Shown: positions 21,313 through 33,883, numbered from the stretch's first letter. The stretch is DNA of 64,000 nucleotides from Cladorhizidae sp. MBARI D1340-BT2 (GCA_028752905.1 JAQNBH010000004.1:50198771-50262770), one strand, 5' to 3'. Translations and numbers: made by a program. The notes: generated by a model not told the origin, from the sequence alone.

Positions 21313-24300
21313 TTAGGGCTTGGACAATTCTAGGAGTAGGGTTGGACAATGACCAGGATTAGGGCTTGGATAATGACTAAGGTCAAGGCTTGGACAATGA
21401 CTAGGATTAGGGCTTGGACAATGACTAGGGTTAGGACCTGGACAATGACTAGGGTCAAGGCTTGGACAATGACTAGGGTTAGGGCTTGGACAATGACTAA
21501 GGTCAAGGCTTGGACAATGACTAGGATTAGGGCTTGGAAAATGACTAGGGTCAAGGCTTGGACAATGACTAGGGTTAGGGCTTGGACCATGACTAGTTTC
21601 AAGGCTAGGACAATGACTAGGGTTAGGGCTTGGACAATGACTATGGTTAGAGCCTGGACAATGACTTGGGTTAGGGCTTGGACAATGACTAAGGTCAAGG
21701 CTTGGACAATGACTAGTATTAGGGATTGGACAATGACTAGGGTCAAGGCTTGGACAATGACTAGGGTTAGGGCCTGGACAATGACTAGGGTTAGGGCTTG
21801 GACAATGACTAGTGTCAAGGCTTGGACAATGACTACGGTTAGGGCTTGGACAATGACTAGGGTTACGGCTTGGACAATGACTAGTGTCAAGGCTTGGACA
21901 ATGACTACGGTTAGGGCTTGGACAATGACTAGGGTTAGGCTTGGACAATTACAAGGGAAAGGGCTTGGACAATGACTAGGGTTAGGGCTTGGACAATGAC
22001 TAGGGTTAGTGCTTGGACAATGACTAGGGTTAGGGCTTGGACAATGACTAGGGTTAGTGCTTGGACAATGACTAGGGTTAGGGCTTGGACAATGACTAGG
22101 GTTAGGGCTTGGACAATGACTAGGGTTAGGGCTTGGACAATGACTAGGGTTAGGGCTTGGACAATGACTAGTGTTAGGGCTTGGACAATGACTAAGGTTA
22201 GTGCTTGGACAATGACTAGGGTTAGGGCTTGGACAATGACTAGGGTTAGGGCTTGGACAATCACTAGGGTTAGTGCTTGGACAATGACTAGGGTTAGGGC
22301 TTGGACAATGACTAGGGTTAGGGCTTGGACAATGACTAGGGTTAGGGCTTGGACAATGACTAGGGTTAGTGCTTGGACAATGACTAGGGTTAGGGCTTGG
22401 ACAATGACTAGGGTTAGGGCTTGGACAATTCTAGGAGTAGGGTTGGACAATGACCAGGATTAGGGCTTGGATAATGACTAAGGTCAAGGCTTGGACAATG
22501 ACTAGGATTAGGGCTTGGACAATGACTAGGGTTAGGACCTGGACAATGACTAGGGTCAAGGCTTGGACAATGACTAGGGTTAGGGCTTGGACAATGACTA
22601 AGGTCAAGGCTTGGACAATGACTAGGATTAGGGCTTGGAAAATGACTAGGGTCAAGGCTTGGACAATGACTAGGGTTAGGGCTTGGACCATGACTAGTTT
22701 CAAGGCTAGGACAATGACTAGGGTTAGGGCTTGGACAATGACTATGGTTAGAGCCTGGACAATGACTTGGGTTAGGGCTTGGACAATGACTAAGGTCAAG
22801 GCTTGGACAATGACTAGTATTAGGGCTTGGACAATGACTAGGGTCAAGGCTTGGACAATGACTAGGGTTAGGGCCTGGACAATGACTAGGGTTAGGGCTT
22901 GGACAATGACTAGTGTCAAGGCTTGGACAATGACTACGGTTAGGGCTTGGACAATGACTAGGGTTACGGCTTGGACAATGACTAGTGTCAAGGCTTGGAC
23001 AATGACTACGGTTAGGGCTTGGACAATGACTAGGGTTAGGCTTGGACAATTACAAGGGAAAGGGCTTGGACAATGACTAGGGTTAGGGCTTGGACAATGA
23101 CTAGGGTTAGTGCTTGGACAATGACTAGGGTTAGGGCTTGGACAATGACTAGGGTTAGTGCTTGGACAATGACTAGGGTTAGGGCTTGGACAATGACTAG
23201 GGTTAGGGCTTGGACAATGACTAGGGTTAGGGCTTGGACAATGACTAGGGTTAGGGCTTGGACAATGACTAGTGTTAGGGCTTGGACAATGACTAAGGTT
23301 AGTGCTTGGACAATGACTAGGGTTAGGGCTTGGACAATGACTAGGGTTAGGGCTTGGACAATCACTAGGGTTAGTGCTTGGACAATGACTAGGGTTAGGG
23401 CTTGGACAATGACTAGGGTTAGGGCTTGGACAATGACTAGGGTTAGGGCTTGGACAATGACTAGGGTTAGTGCTTGGACAATGACTAGGGTTAGGGCTTG
23501 GACAATGACTAGGGTTAGGGCTTGGACAATGACTAGGGTTAGGGCTTGGACAATGACTAGGGTAGTGCTTGGACAATGACTAGGCTTAGGGCTTGGACAA
23601 TGTCTAGGGTTAGGGCTTGGACAATGACTAGGGTTAGGGCTTGGACAATGACTAGGGTTAGAGCTTGGACAATGACTAGGGTAGTGCTTAGACAATGACT
23701 AGGGTTAGGGCTTGGACAATGACTAGGCTTAGGGCTTGGACAATGTCTAGGGTTAGGGCTTGGACAATGACTAGGGTTAGGGCTTGGATGACTAAGGTTA
23801 GGGGATGCACATTGATCAGGGTTAGTGCTTGGACAAAGGCTAGGGTTAGGGTTTGGACATTGACTAGGGTTAGGGTTTGGACAATGGCTATGGTTATAGC
23901 TTGGACAATGACTAGGGTTAGGGCTTGGACAATGACTAGGGTTAGGGCTTGGACAATGACTAGTGTTAGGGCTTGGACAATGACTAGGGTTAGGGCTTGG
24001 ACAATGACTAGGGTTAGGGCTTGGACAATGACTAGGGTTAGGGCTTGGACAATGACTAGGGTTAGGGCTTGGACAATGACTAGGGTTAGGGCTTGGACAA
24101 TGACTAGGGTTAGGGCTTGGACAATGACTAGGGTTAGGGCTTGGAAGGGTTAGGGCTTGGACAATGACTAAGGTTAGTGCTTGGACAATGACTAGGGTTA
24201 GGGCTTGGACAATGACTAGGGTTAGGGCTTGGACAATGACTAGGGTTAGGGCTTGGACAATGACTAGGGTTAGGGCTTGGACAATGACTAGGGTTAGGGC

Positions 24301-26796
24301 TTGGACAATGACTAGGGTTAGGGCTTGGACAATGACCAGGGTTAGGGCTTGGACAATGACTAGGGTTAGGGCTTGGACAATGACTAGGGTTAGGGCTTGG
24401 ACAATGACTAGGGTAGTGCTTAGACAATGACTAGGGTTAGGGCTTGGACAATGACTAGGCTTAGGGCTTGGACAATGTCTAGGGTTAGGGCTCGGACAAT
24501 GACTAGGGTTAGGGCTTGGACAATGACTAGGGTTAGGGCTTGGACAATGACTAGGGTAGTGCTTAGACAATGACTAGGGTTAGGGCTTGGACAATGACTA
24601 GGCTTAGGGCTTGGACAATGTCTAGGGTTAGGGCTTGGACAATGACTAGGGTAAGGGCTTGGATGACTAAGGTTAGGGGATGCACATTGATCAGGGTTAG
24701 TGCTTGGACAAAGGCTAGGGTTAGGGCTTGGACAATGACTAGGGTTAGTGCTTGGACAATGACTAGGGTTAGGGCTTGGACAATGACTAGGGTTAGTGCT
24801 TGGACAATGACTAGGGTTAGGGCTTGGACAATGACTAGGGTTAGGGCTTGGACAATGACTAGGGTTAGGGCTTGGACAATGACTAGGGTAGTGCTTGGAC
24901 AATGACTAGGCTTAGGGCTTGGACAATGTCTAGGGTTAGGGCTTGGACAATGACTAGGGTTAGGGCTTGGACAATGACTAGGGTTAGGGCTTGGATGACT
25001 AAGGTTAGGGGATGCACATTGATCAGGGTTAGTGCTTGGACAAAGGCTAGGGTTAGGGTTTGGACATTGACTAGGGTTAGGGTTTGGACAATGGCTATGG
25101 TTATAGCTTGGACAATGACTAGGGTTAGGGCTTGGACAATGACTAGGGTTAGGGCTTGGACAATGACTAGTGTTAGGGCTTGGACAATGACTAGGGTTAG
25201 GGCTTGGACAATGACTAGGGTTAGGGCTTGGACAATGACTAGGGTTAGGGCTTGGACAATGACTAGGGTTAGGGCTTGGACAATGACTAGGGTTAGGGCT
25301 TGGACAATGACTAGGGTTAGGGCTTGGACAATGACTAGGGTTAGGGCTTGGAAGGGTTAGGGCTTGGACAATGACTAAGGTTAGTGCTTGGACAATGACT
25401 AGGGTTAGGGCTTGGACAATGACTAGGGTTAGGGCTTGGACAATGACTAGGGTTAGGGCTTGGACAATGACTAGGGTTAGGGCTTGGACAATGACTAGGG
25501 TTAGGGCTTGGACAATGACTAGGGTTAGGGCTTGGACAATGACCAGGGTTAGGGCTTTGACAATGACTAGGGTTAGGGCTTGGACAATGACTAGGGTTAG
25601 GGCTTGGACAATGACTAGGGTAGTGCTTAGACAATGACTAGGGTTAGGGCTTGGACAATGACTAGGCTTAGGGCTTGGACAATGTCTAGGGTTAGGGCTC
25701 GGACAATGACTAGGGTTAGGGCTTGGACAATGACTAGGGTTAGGGCTTGGACAATGACTAGGGTAGTGCTTAGACAATGACTAGGGTTAGGGCTTGGACA
25801 ATGACTAGGCTTAGGGCTTGGACAATGTCTAGGGTTAGGGCTTGGACAATGACTAGGGTAAGGGCTTGGATGACTAAGGTTAGGGGATGCACATTGATCA
25901 GGGTTAGTGCTTGGACAAAGGCTAGGGTTAGGGTTTGGACATTGACTAGGCTTAGGGCTTGGACAATTACTAGGGTTAGGGTTTTGACATTGACTAGGGT
26001 TAGGGTTTGGACATTGACTAGGGTTAGGGTTTGGACAATGGCTATGGTTATAGCTTGGACAATGACTAGGGTTAGGGCTTGGACAATGACTAGGGTTAGG
26101 GCTTGGACAATGACTAGTGTTAGGGCTTGGACAATGACGAGGGTTAGGGCTTGGACAATGACTAGGGTTAGGGCTTGGACAATGACTAGGGTTAGGGCTT
26201 GGACAATGACTAGGGTTAGGGCTTGGACAATGACTAGGGTTAGGGCTTGGACAATGACTAGGGTTAGGGCTTGGACAATGACTAGGGTTAGGGCTTGGAA
26301 GGGTTAGGGCTTGGACAATGACTAAGGTTAGTGCTTGGACAATGACTAGGGTTAGGGCTTGGACAATGACTAGGGTTAGGGCTTGGACAATGACTAGGGT
26401 TAGGGCTTGGACAATGACTAGGGTTAGGGCTTGGACAATGACTAGGGTTAGGGCTTGGACAATGACTAGGGTTAGGGCTTGGACAATGACCAGGGTTAGG
26501 GCTTGGACAATGACTAGGGTTAGGGCTTGGACAATGACTAGGGTTAGGGCTTGGACAATGACTAGGGTAGTGCTTAGACAATGACTAGGGTTAGGGCTTG
26601 GACAATGACTAGGCTTAGGGCTTGGACAATGTCTAGGGTTAGGGCTCGGACAATGACTAGGGTTAGGGCTTGGACAATGACTAGGGTTAGGGCTTGGACA
26701 ATGACTAGGGTAGTGCTTAGACAATGACTAGGGTTAGGGCTTGGACAATGACTAGGCTTAGGGCTTGGACAATGTCTAGGGTTAGGGCTTGGACAA
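21313..26796 (+). repeat. 24-bp satellite, array C (about 228 units) with nested duplications
   Basis: 21349-21975 recurs at 22450-23076 (offset 1,101 bp). From 23.6 kb, GGTAGTGCTTAGAC and GGCTTAGGGC units mark larger blocks: 23695-24153 recurs at 24902-25360 (offset 1,207), and 24134-24427 recurs at 25341-25634 (1,207) and 26288-26581 (a further 947). A recurring spacer, GGATGACTAAGGTTAGGGGA, marks each block. No gene is present; the long open frames come from the repeat itself. Confidence 0.96.
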
Positions 26797-27268
26797 TAAC
26801 TAGTATTAGTGCCTGGACAATGACTAGTATTAGTGCCTGGACCATGACTAGTATTAGTGCCTGGACCATGACTAGTATTAGTGCCTGGACAATGACTAGT
26901 ATTAGTGCCTGGACCATGACTAGTATTAGTGCCTGGACCATGACTAGTATTAGTGCCTGGACCATGACTAGTATTAGTGCCTGCACCATAGCTAGTATTA
27001 GTGCCTGGACCATGACTAGTATTAGTGCCTGGACCATGACTAGTATTAGTGCCTGGACCATGACTAGTATTAGTGCCTGGACCATGACTAGTATTAGTGC
27101 CTGCACCATAGCTAGTATTAGTGCCTGGACAATGACTAGTATTAGTGCCTGGACCATGACTAGTATTAGTGCCTGGACCATGGCTAGTATTAGTGCCTGG
27201 ACCATGACTAGTATTAGTGCCTGGACCATGACTAGTATTAGTGCCTGGACCATGACTAGTATTAGTGC
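26797..27268 (+). repeat. Divergent 24-bp satellite subfamily (about 20 units)
   Basis: The unit is GACTAGTATTAGTGCC followed by TGGACCAT. It keeps the 24-bp length but replaces the telomere-like GGGTTAGGG with GTATTAGTG. Two TGCACCATAGCTAG variant units lie 120 bp apart (five monomers), suggesting a five-unit higher-order period. The array ends abruptly at a Gypsy gag fragment. Confidence 0.93.
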
Positions 27269-27270
27269 CT

Positions 27271-28495
27271 TCGCATGCACATGGATAGCCTAATGAATGG
27301 TTGGGATTTGGATTGCCTTTTTGTCCATTTGCCAGTGGATTGGTCATGCACATGACCATGTGGTCATGCACATGACCATGTGGTCTAAGGTGGCATATTT
27401 ATCTCTCATCTCAGATGTGATCCCACATAAGGTGTCGAATAGCATTCTCATGTTCACCTTCTATCCCATTCCTGACGGGTTTTGCGGCATTCTTGCTTCT
27501 GCACATCTTTCCAAAGTGGCTATCCCTGCCGCAGTGGCTACATATGGCGCCAAATACAGGGCAATCTTGCCTCCGTATTCTGGTTGGTATACTTTTCCCA
27601 TGGCCCTTCCACCCACAGTAGGTGCATACTTCTTGATCCTTTGGCAGAGGACCTTTCACTGCAGTTATTTTCTGGTGCCTGTAGGAGCTTCCCCTTACTG
27701 CATCTGTCGCGTGTGGTAGTAACAGTCTAGAGGCTGATCTCTTGCCTGCTTCCTTGGCTTCCACGTATCTGTGGACCTGCTCCAATGTCATGTCTTGTTC
27801 TTGTTCCCTAGCAGGTCTATTTCAATCTCGGGGTCATCCAACCCTCTGCACAACACATCTCTAAGATGGTCTCCGTGTAATCAACGTTGGAGTCGCATCC
27901 GGTGCACTGCTGGGTGTGTACTTGCAGACACTGGCTTGGCCACGGAGCCTGGCTCCAAATGCCCGGATGGGCTCATCACGGTCTTGCTTGAGGTTGTGCA
28001 GGGTTACTCTGGCTACCATTGTATTCTCCTCCCTCACTGCTAGCTCCCTCATTGCTGCAAATACTTCTTCTTCCGTCAGCCTGGTGAGGGTACATACCTC
28101 CTTGGTTTCTGGTGAGGTATTTCCTCAGCTGCCCATCACAACACTCTAGCAGTTGGATGATCTTGTCGGTGCCACCTAACCTCGTTGCCCTGGCGTAGTC
28201 ACTCCACCTGGATTAGAAACATTGCCACTCCTCGGTTGTACCAGCCGATGAGAAACTTAGCCTTTTCACCTTCTCAGCCCTGGCAGCGGGTGTGGGTGTT
28301 ATCGTCGGGTTGCTTATGGCTGGTCACATGGACCGTTATGAGTGCGGCAGCCAGCACTGCTTCCACTTCGGGGGTTCGATATGCGCAACTTTCGATCGGG
28401 CATCGTACCGATGGCATCTTCGGACCATGCGGTGGTGCTCTTTAATTGGAAAGTTTGCTCCTTTTCACCTTCCTCGTCGAAATGGCTTGTCTTTA
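27271..28495 (-). pseudogene. Third Gypsy copy: gag-only fragment
   Basis: It matches 11531-12731 (gag) with scattered substitutions, so it is older or separate from copies 1 and 2. The 27411-27791 frame (126 codons) is open through the AGKRSASRLL block, CTYCGWKGHGKS and the CCHC knuckle CSHCGRDSHFGKMC. It lacks the 2-bp insertion that breaks this region in the other copies. A second open piece at 27861-28052 holds AMRELAVREEN and DRDEPIRAFGARLRG. A 20-bp tandem duplication lies at about 27341-27380. No pol and no terminal repeat are present; both edges pass straight into 24-mer-related sequence. Confidence 0.85.
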
Positions 28496-28815
28496 CGTTA
28501 GGGGTTGGACTTTCACTATACTGTAGCTTGGAAAATGACTAAGGTTATGGATTGGACAAAGATCAGGGTTAGGGCTTAGACAATGATTCGAGTTATTGCT
28601 TGTACCATGACTATGGTTAGGGCTTGGACAAAGTCTAGGCTTAGTGGTCATACATTGACCACGGTTAGTGCTTGTACAAAGGCTACTGTTAGAGCTTGGA
28701 AAATGACTAGGGTTAGTGCTTGGACAACGGCTAGGGTTAGGGTTTGGATCAAGACTAGTATAAGGACTTGGACATTGACAAGGGTTAGGGCTTGGAGAAA
28801 GGTTAAGGTTATTGA
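28496..28815 (+). repeat. Degenerate 24-mer sequence
   Basis: Divergent units such as GGGTTAGTGCTTGGACAACGG can be seen, interrupted and mutated. No gene. Confidence 0.75.
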
Positions 28816-29172
28816 GGGCCAGGTCACAAAATCATGACATGGAAAGCAAAAAAAATATTTTGTCGTAGGGCCCAAAATCTTTATTAACCTAAAAATACAC
28901 TCCTTGGGACCTTTAATAAAGTTGGTTTTATGTTGATATCTAACATACACACAGTACAGCAGTGTTTGAAAGTTGAGTTAAAATTTAACTGTAATTTCGA
29001 GGGAAAAAATTGAAAGTTTTCCATTCTGTAATATATGATACCATAAAGATATTACACTTATGTGTTACTATTTGTGTGGGGATTTTAAAGGTCTACCAAT
29101 ATCTAGAAATTTTTTTTGCTCAGAGCTATCTACCCGAGTATTGCACGTTAATTTCAAACCCGATGTTTTGAT

Positions 29173-29399
29173 GTAATGAAAGTAACGCTCAACTTCAAGA
29201 AGTTCCCTTTGCTCATGGAGTTCTAAACATAACTTCATAAAAGTTAGATATGATCTTCCCAACAATGTCCCTCATATACACCAAAAAATTGGGTAAAGAT
29301 CGCAGGAACAAATTTTTGTTTATTTCAGTTCAAAGGTTTGTAACGAAAGTAACGTAACGAAAATAACTTTGTGGAAGGTAAGCTTGTAACGAAAGTAAC
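29173..29399 (+). repeat. Left subterminal repeats GTAACGAAAGTAAC
   Basis: Copies at 29173-29186 (GTAATGAAAGTAAC), 29340-29353, 29354-29367 (GTAACGAAAATAAC) and 29386-29399, all on +. Subterminal clusters like this often serve as transposase binding sites; that role is inferred here. Confidence 0.8.
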
Positions 29400-29539
29400 G
29401 TAAAATTAGGCATATGTACATATGAAGATGGGGATCTGGCACAACTGTTAAGGGAGATCAGGCCATTAACGTTGCAAACAGGTCGCAAAGACGCCCGAGC
29501 AACTACTCATGCTGGCGAAAAGAAACAATCACACCATTT

Positions 29540-31063
29540 GGTGTGTACGCTGAAAGAGACTCGTAGCCTCTTTTTGACACAGTACCCTGATGTTCAGATT
29601 TGACTTACAAAGTTCAAAAGTCTATGCCCACCTCATGTCCTATATTCAAGTCTGACTCCACAGAATGGCTGTGTTTGCCAGTATCACGAGGACATCATAC
29701 TTGCACTTGATGCACTCCACAAGTTGGAGCCAGCATTGGAGAAGTGTAGTTCTAAAACCCCAGACAGCTGGGTGTGCAAGAACCCTAAGACAGAGTGTTG
29801 GCATGGCAAATGCAAGGAGTGGAGAACGGCCTGCTCTTCCTGGAGCCATATGATTCAGTGGTGATGGTTGAGAAAGCAGTGACCTGGTTGTCACGGGGAA
29901 AAGACGGCTTCCAACTAACAGAGGACCTCAAACAGCACATTCTCAAACTTCTTCCCAGTTCCTGATCCACAGCCTTGTAAAGCGAGCTCAAGCCGAGACC
30001 TACAACATAGAGCGTGCAGATGCAGAAGCAACTTCTCCTGACTTCAACAAATTTCATGCACTACTTCAAGTTGACTTTTCGGAGAAATTTGAGTGCATCC
30101 AACAAGATGAGATACAATCAGTACATTGGGGCCACAGCCCTGTCTCTCTGTTCACCACTCATTGTGGTTCGGGGGAGAACACCTCAGTGGTGTCATCTGT
30201 TCAGATTCTACTGATCACTCGAAGTGGTCCATCCTCCCATATATGAACAATCTCCTTAGCCGACTACCAGATGATATAACTAAATTGTCAATCTGGTCTG
30301 ACGGTACATCAGCTCAGTTCAAGAGCCGATTTATTGTAAATGCCTTGCAGAAGCTTGAGGAGGCCCATGACCTCAGCATCACCTGGAACTTCTTTGCAAC
30401 TTCGCATGGCAAAGGCCCAGTTGACGGGACTGGTGGCAGTGTAAAGCGGCATGTCCACAACAGGGTGAAGGCATGGCAGGTGCTTGTTAGGGATGCTTCA
30501 TCATTCGCTGCAGCTGCATCTAATATGATGATGGTGGAGGTTACAGTGATGAATGAAGCAGATATCAACAAGTCAAATTATGACATGGGCTTCACGCAAG
30601 CTTTCTGGGATGCATCTCCAGCAGTAGCTGGAATACGTGGCTATCAGTGCCTGCGCAATATTGACGGGATGATCGTACACTCTCAGCTGACACGGGAGTT
30701 TTCTGTCCCAAACCAGCAACAGAAGAAGCAAGACATGGAGATGGAGGTGGACGTTGGTAAAAAATTTATAGTATCTGAATTCAAAGCTGGAGAGTTCTTG
30801 GCAGCAGGGTACGATAGGAAGGCATGGATTGGCGAGGTGGTACAAAGCTCCCCTACTCACGTTGTCATCACATTTAGAGTTGCGGGCTGAATAGGTGGAA
30901 CTGGCCTACCTAATCTGACCAACTTCCAGTACCCAGAGAGGACATTCTCTGCAGACTTAGCCCACCAGCTCCTATCAGCAACTATAGCCGGTTTGTTACT
31001 CTCAGTGACAGTGATGAAAAGGAGATAGTTAAATGTCTTGAGGAGTGGAACATAACTAACTAA
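29540..31063 (+). pseudogene. Frameshifted transposase-like gene (SDG..QFK / FFATSHGKG family)
   Basis: Blocks in order: SLFLTQYPDVQI near 29568-29606; CVCQYHEDIILALDALHKLEP near 29667-29730, rich in Cys/His; HALLQVDFSEKFECIQQDEIQ near 30055-30117, with a candidate first Asp. A frame change follows at about 30165, then the 30126-30890 frame: CSDSTDHSKWSI, IWSDGTSAQFKSRF (second candidate Asp), WNFFATSHGKGPVDGTGG, VKRHV and YDRKAWIGEVV. The reading shifts again after 30890 and ends at TAA 31061-31063, with one stop in between. Similar proteins are common and unnamed in animal genomes (family memory). The RNase H-like fold and transposase role are inferred from the Asp spacing and the element context. 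Confidence 0.6.
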
Positions 31064-31344
31064 ATTTGTGACCAAACTTTCAGATCAATATTATTCCACC
31101 CCCTCCTCACCCCCACCCTCTGCCACCTTGCAACCTTTGTCTCACCCCCTCATTCATGCAACCTTGCAGTCCATCTTGCTGCATCCCCCCCCCCCCCCCC
31201 CCCACACACACACACTGTAATGCTTTGTCATTATCTTTATGTAAATATAAATGTATATAAACTTTTAAGTAATTTGGTGTTTGAATCCAATAATTATGTA
31301 TAAAAGTGCAACACATTCCCATCAATACTTGCATCAAAAGGAAC

Positions 31345-31741
31345 GTAACGAAAGTAACGTAACGAAAGTAACAGTCACTTTTTTGTATAATGGATGCTGT
31401 CCACCCATTATGGTTGAACATGTAACAACTAAACCAGTGGAATTGATAGTCAACTACATTCTGTAAGACATAATTGAAAATCAAAAAAATTGAAGCAGCC
31501 TTTTTTCTAGGATTCACAAACAAACTTTGAAGACAATTTTTCATGTCCAAATTTCGTAACGAAAGTAACAGGCACTCTTTAATTAATGTCTAGCTGCTAG
31601 ACCGTTTGGAATTTTTCAATAAAACCTGACGTGCAACAAGAACTAACTATGTCTTTGATAAACAAACTTAGTTTGGTTTGATAAGTTGGTGCATGCCAGA
31701 GTGACAGGTTTGACAAGCTTAAAAGTCGTAACGAAAGTAAC
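31345..31741 (+). repeat. Right subterminal repeats GTAACGAAAGTAAC
   Basis: Exact copies at 31345-31358, 31359-31372, 31556-31569 and 31728-31741, in the same orientation as the left set. The last one abuts the right terminal inverted repeat. A poly-C/CA tract lies inside at 31185-31215. Confidence 0.85.
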
Positions 31742-31754
31742 GCTGATCTGGCCC

Positions 31755-33050
31755 ACATATGTACTTGGACCATGACTAGTGTTAGGCCTGGTCTATGACT
31801 AGGGTTAGGGCTTGGACAATGACTAGGGTTAGGGCTTGGACAATGACTAGGGTTAGGGCTTGGACCATGACTAGGGTTAGGGCTTGGACCATGACTAGGG
31901 TTAGGGCTTGGACAATGACTAGGGTTAGGGCTTGGACCATGACTAGGGTTAGGGCTTGGACAATGACTAGGGTTAGGGCTTGGACCATGACTAGGGTTAG
32001 GGCTTGGACCATGACTAGGGTTAGGGCTTGGACCATGACTAGGGTTAGGGCTTGGACCATGACTAGGGTTAGGGCTTGGATAATGACTAGGGTTAGGGCT
32101 TGGACCATGACTAGGGTTAGGGCTTGGACAATGACTAGGGTTAGGGCTTGGACCATGACTAGGGTTAGGGCTTGGACCATGACTAGGTTTAGGGCTTGGA
32201 TAATGACTAGGGTTAGGGCTTGGACCATGACTAGGGTTAGGGCTTGGATAATGACTAGGGTTAGGGCTTGGACCATGACTAGGGTTAGGGCTTGGACCAT
32301 GACTAGGTTTAGGGCTTGGATAATGACTTGGGTTAGGGCTTGGACCATGACTAGGGTTAGGGCTTGGATAATGACTAGGGTTAGGGCTTGGACAATGACT
32401 AGGGTTAGGGCTTGGATAATGACTAGGGTTAGGGCTTGGATAATGACTAGGGTTAGTGCTTGGACAATGACTAGGGTTAGGGCTTGGACAATGACTAGGG
32501 TTAGTGCAATGACTAGGGTTAGGGCTTGGACAATGACTAGGGTTAGTGCTTGGACAATGACTAGGGTTAGGGCTTGGACAATGACTAGGGTTAGGGCTTG
32601 GACAATGACTAGGGTTAGGGCTTGGACAATGACTAGGGTTAGTGCTTGGACAATGACTAGGGTTAGGGCTTGGACAATGACTAGGGTTAGGGCTTGGACA
32701 ATGACTAGGGTTAGGGCTTGGACAATGACTAGGGTTAGTGCTTGGACAATGACTAGGGTTAGTGCTTGGACAATGACTAGGGTTAGGGCTTGGACAATGA
32801 CTAGGGTTAGTGCTTGGACAATGACTAGGGTTAGGGCTTGGACAATGACTAGGGTTAGTGCTTGGACAATGACTAGGGTTAGGGCTTGGACAATGACTAG
32901 GGTTAGTGCTTGGACAATGACTAGGGTTAGGGCTTGGACAATGACTAGGGTTAGTGCTTGGACAATGACTAGGGTTAGGACTTGGACAAAAGCTAGGTTA
33001 AGGGGTTTGAACAATAACCATGGAAAGGGCTTGGACAAAGGCTAGGGTTA
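31755..33050 (+). repeat. 24-bp satellite, array D (about 52 units)
   Basis: The left two thirds mix GGACCATGAC, GGACAATGAC and GGATAATGAC units. The right third alternates GTTAGGGC and GTTAGTGC. One 15-bp truncated unit lies near 32504. Degenerate units continue to 33357. Confidence 0.95.
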
Positions 33051-33357
33051 GGGGTTTGATATTTACTCGAGTTATTGCTTGACAATGACTAGGTTTAGGG
33101 CTTGGACAGAGGCTAGGGTTAAGGGTTGTACATTGAACATGGTTAGTTCTTTCACAAAGGCTACAGGTTAAAGGTTTTGAACAATAACCATGGTGAGGGC
33201 ATGGAGGTTGGCTATGGTTAGGGGTTGTAAATTGAATAGGGTTAGTGCTTGGACAAAGGCTAGAGTTAGGGTTTGGACATTCACTAGGGTTATGGCTTGT
33301 ACATGTACCAAGGCTAGGGTTAGGGGCTGGACAATGTCTAGGTTTATAAGTACTGTT

Positions 33358-33870
33358 GGGTATAAAGAAACAATGCTGCCTGAGCCTGTAGCCAGGAAGG
33401 TAGGCTGGTAAAGAAACAAAGCTGCTGCTTGAGTTACTGTATTGAGTTACTATGGTTAGAGGTTAGGTGGTAAAGAAACAATGCTGCCTGAGCCTGTAGC
33501 CAGGAAGGTAGGCTGGTAAAGAAACAAAGCTGTGGCTTGAGTTATAGCTACCAACTGTTAGCCATTCCCCAAATACATACACTATCTAGCCTGCAAGTAA
33601 AACTATTTTAGCAGCTGGCAATAAGGAATTTACAATATCTGTGAAGAAGTATGTAATTCACTCAGTTAACTCTCTGTGTGCTACATGCATCCCTTTTAGG
33701 GAAGAACTGGTGAATATGAATCTACATCCCTGCTGTCAACTCTAACAGGGAAGCTGGGGAGTGGGAAGTTAGATGCAGCAATGTTTGGCTACACTTTACT
33801 AGAACAGCTGGGGAGTGCAAGATCTTGGGAAGTGTGTTACTGTTAGGGCTTAAGTACAGTAGGACCTACT
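33358..33870. repeat. Interspersed module, copy M5, with partial head duplication
   Basis: The module head (AAGAAACAATGCTGCCTGAG...) occurs twice, at about 33366 and 33475. The second copy continues through the conserved body with about one VNTR unit, ending near 33870. Confidence 0.88.
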
Positions 33871-33883
33871 TGTAGTTCCCTGC

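Larger units (their letters stand above)
14240..21607. repeat. ~7.4-kb tandem segmental duplication, copy 2
   Basis: Second copy of the block at 6800-14240. Differences seen: CATGTA added at 15546, 15 bp more in gag near 19447, and two fewer 47-bp VNTR units near 20.65-20.78 kb. Otherwise the two appear almost identical by eye. Confidence 0.9.
28816..31754 (+). mobile_element. Candidate DNA transposon of unassigned family
   Basis: The ends GGGCCAGGTCA (28816-28826) and TGATCTGGCCC (31744-31754) are inverted repeats with one mismatch in 11. Inside each end lie four copies of GTAACGAAAGTAAC or a one-base variant. Between them is a broken gene with conserved blocks and candidate catalytic Asp residues (29540-31063). 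The unit sits between 24-mer-related sequence on both sides. No target-site duplication could be fixed. Repeat organisation and gene content suggest a cut-and-paste element about 2.94 kb long; the superfamily is not known to me. Confidence 0.55.

Noticed and set aside
30314..30571. Minus-strand frames overlapping the transposase-like gene (30314-30571, 30573-30860)
   Set aside because: Shadows of the + strand coding blocks, without motifs of their own.
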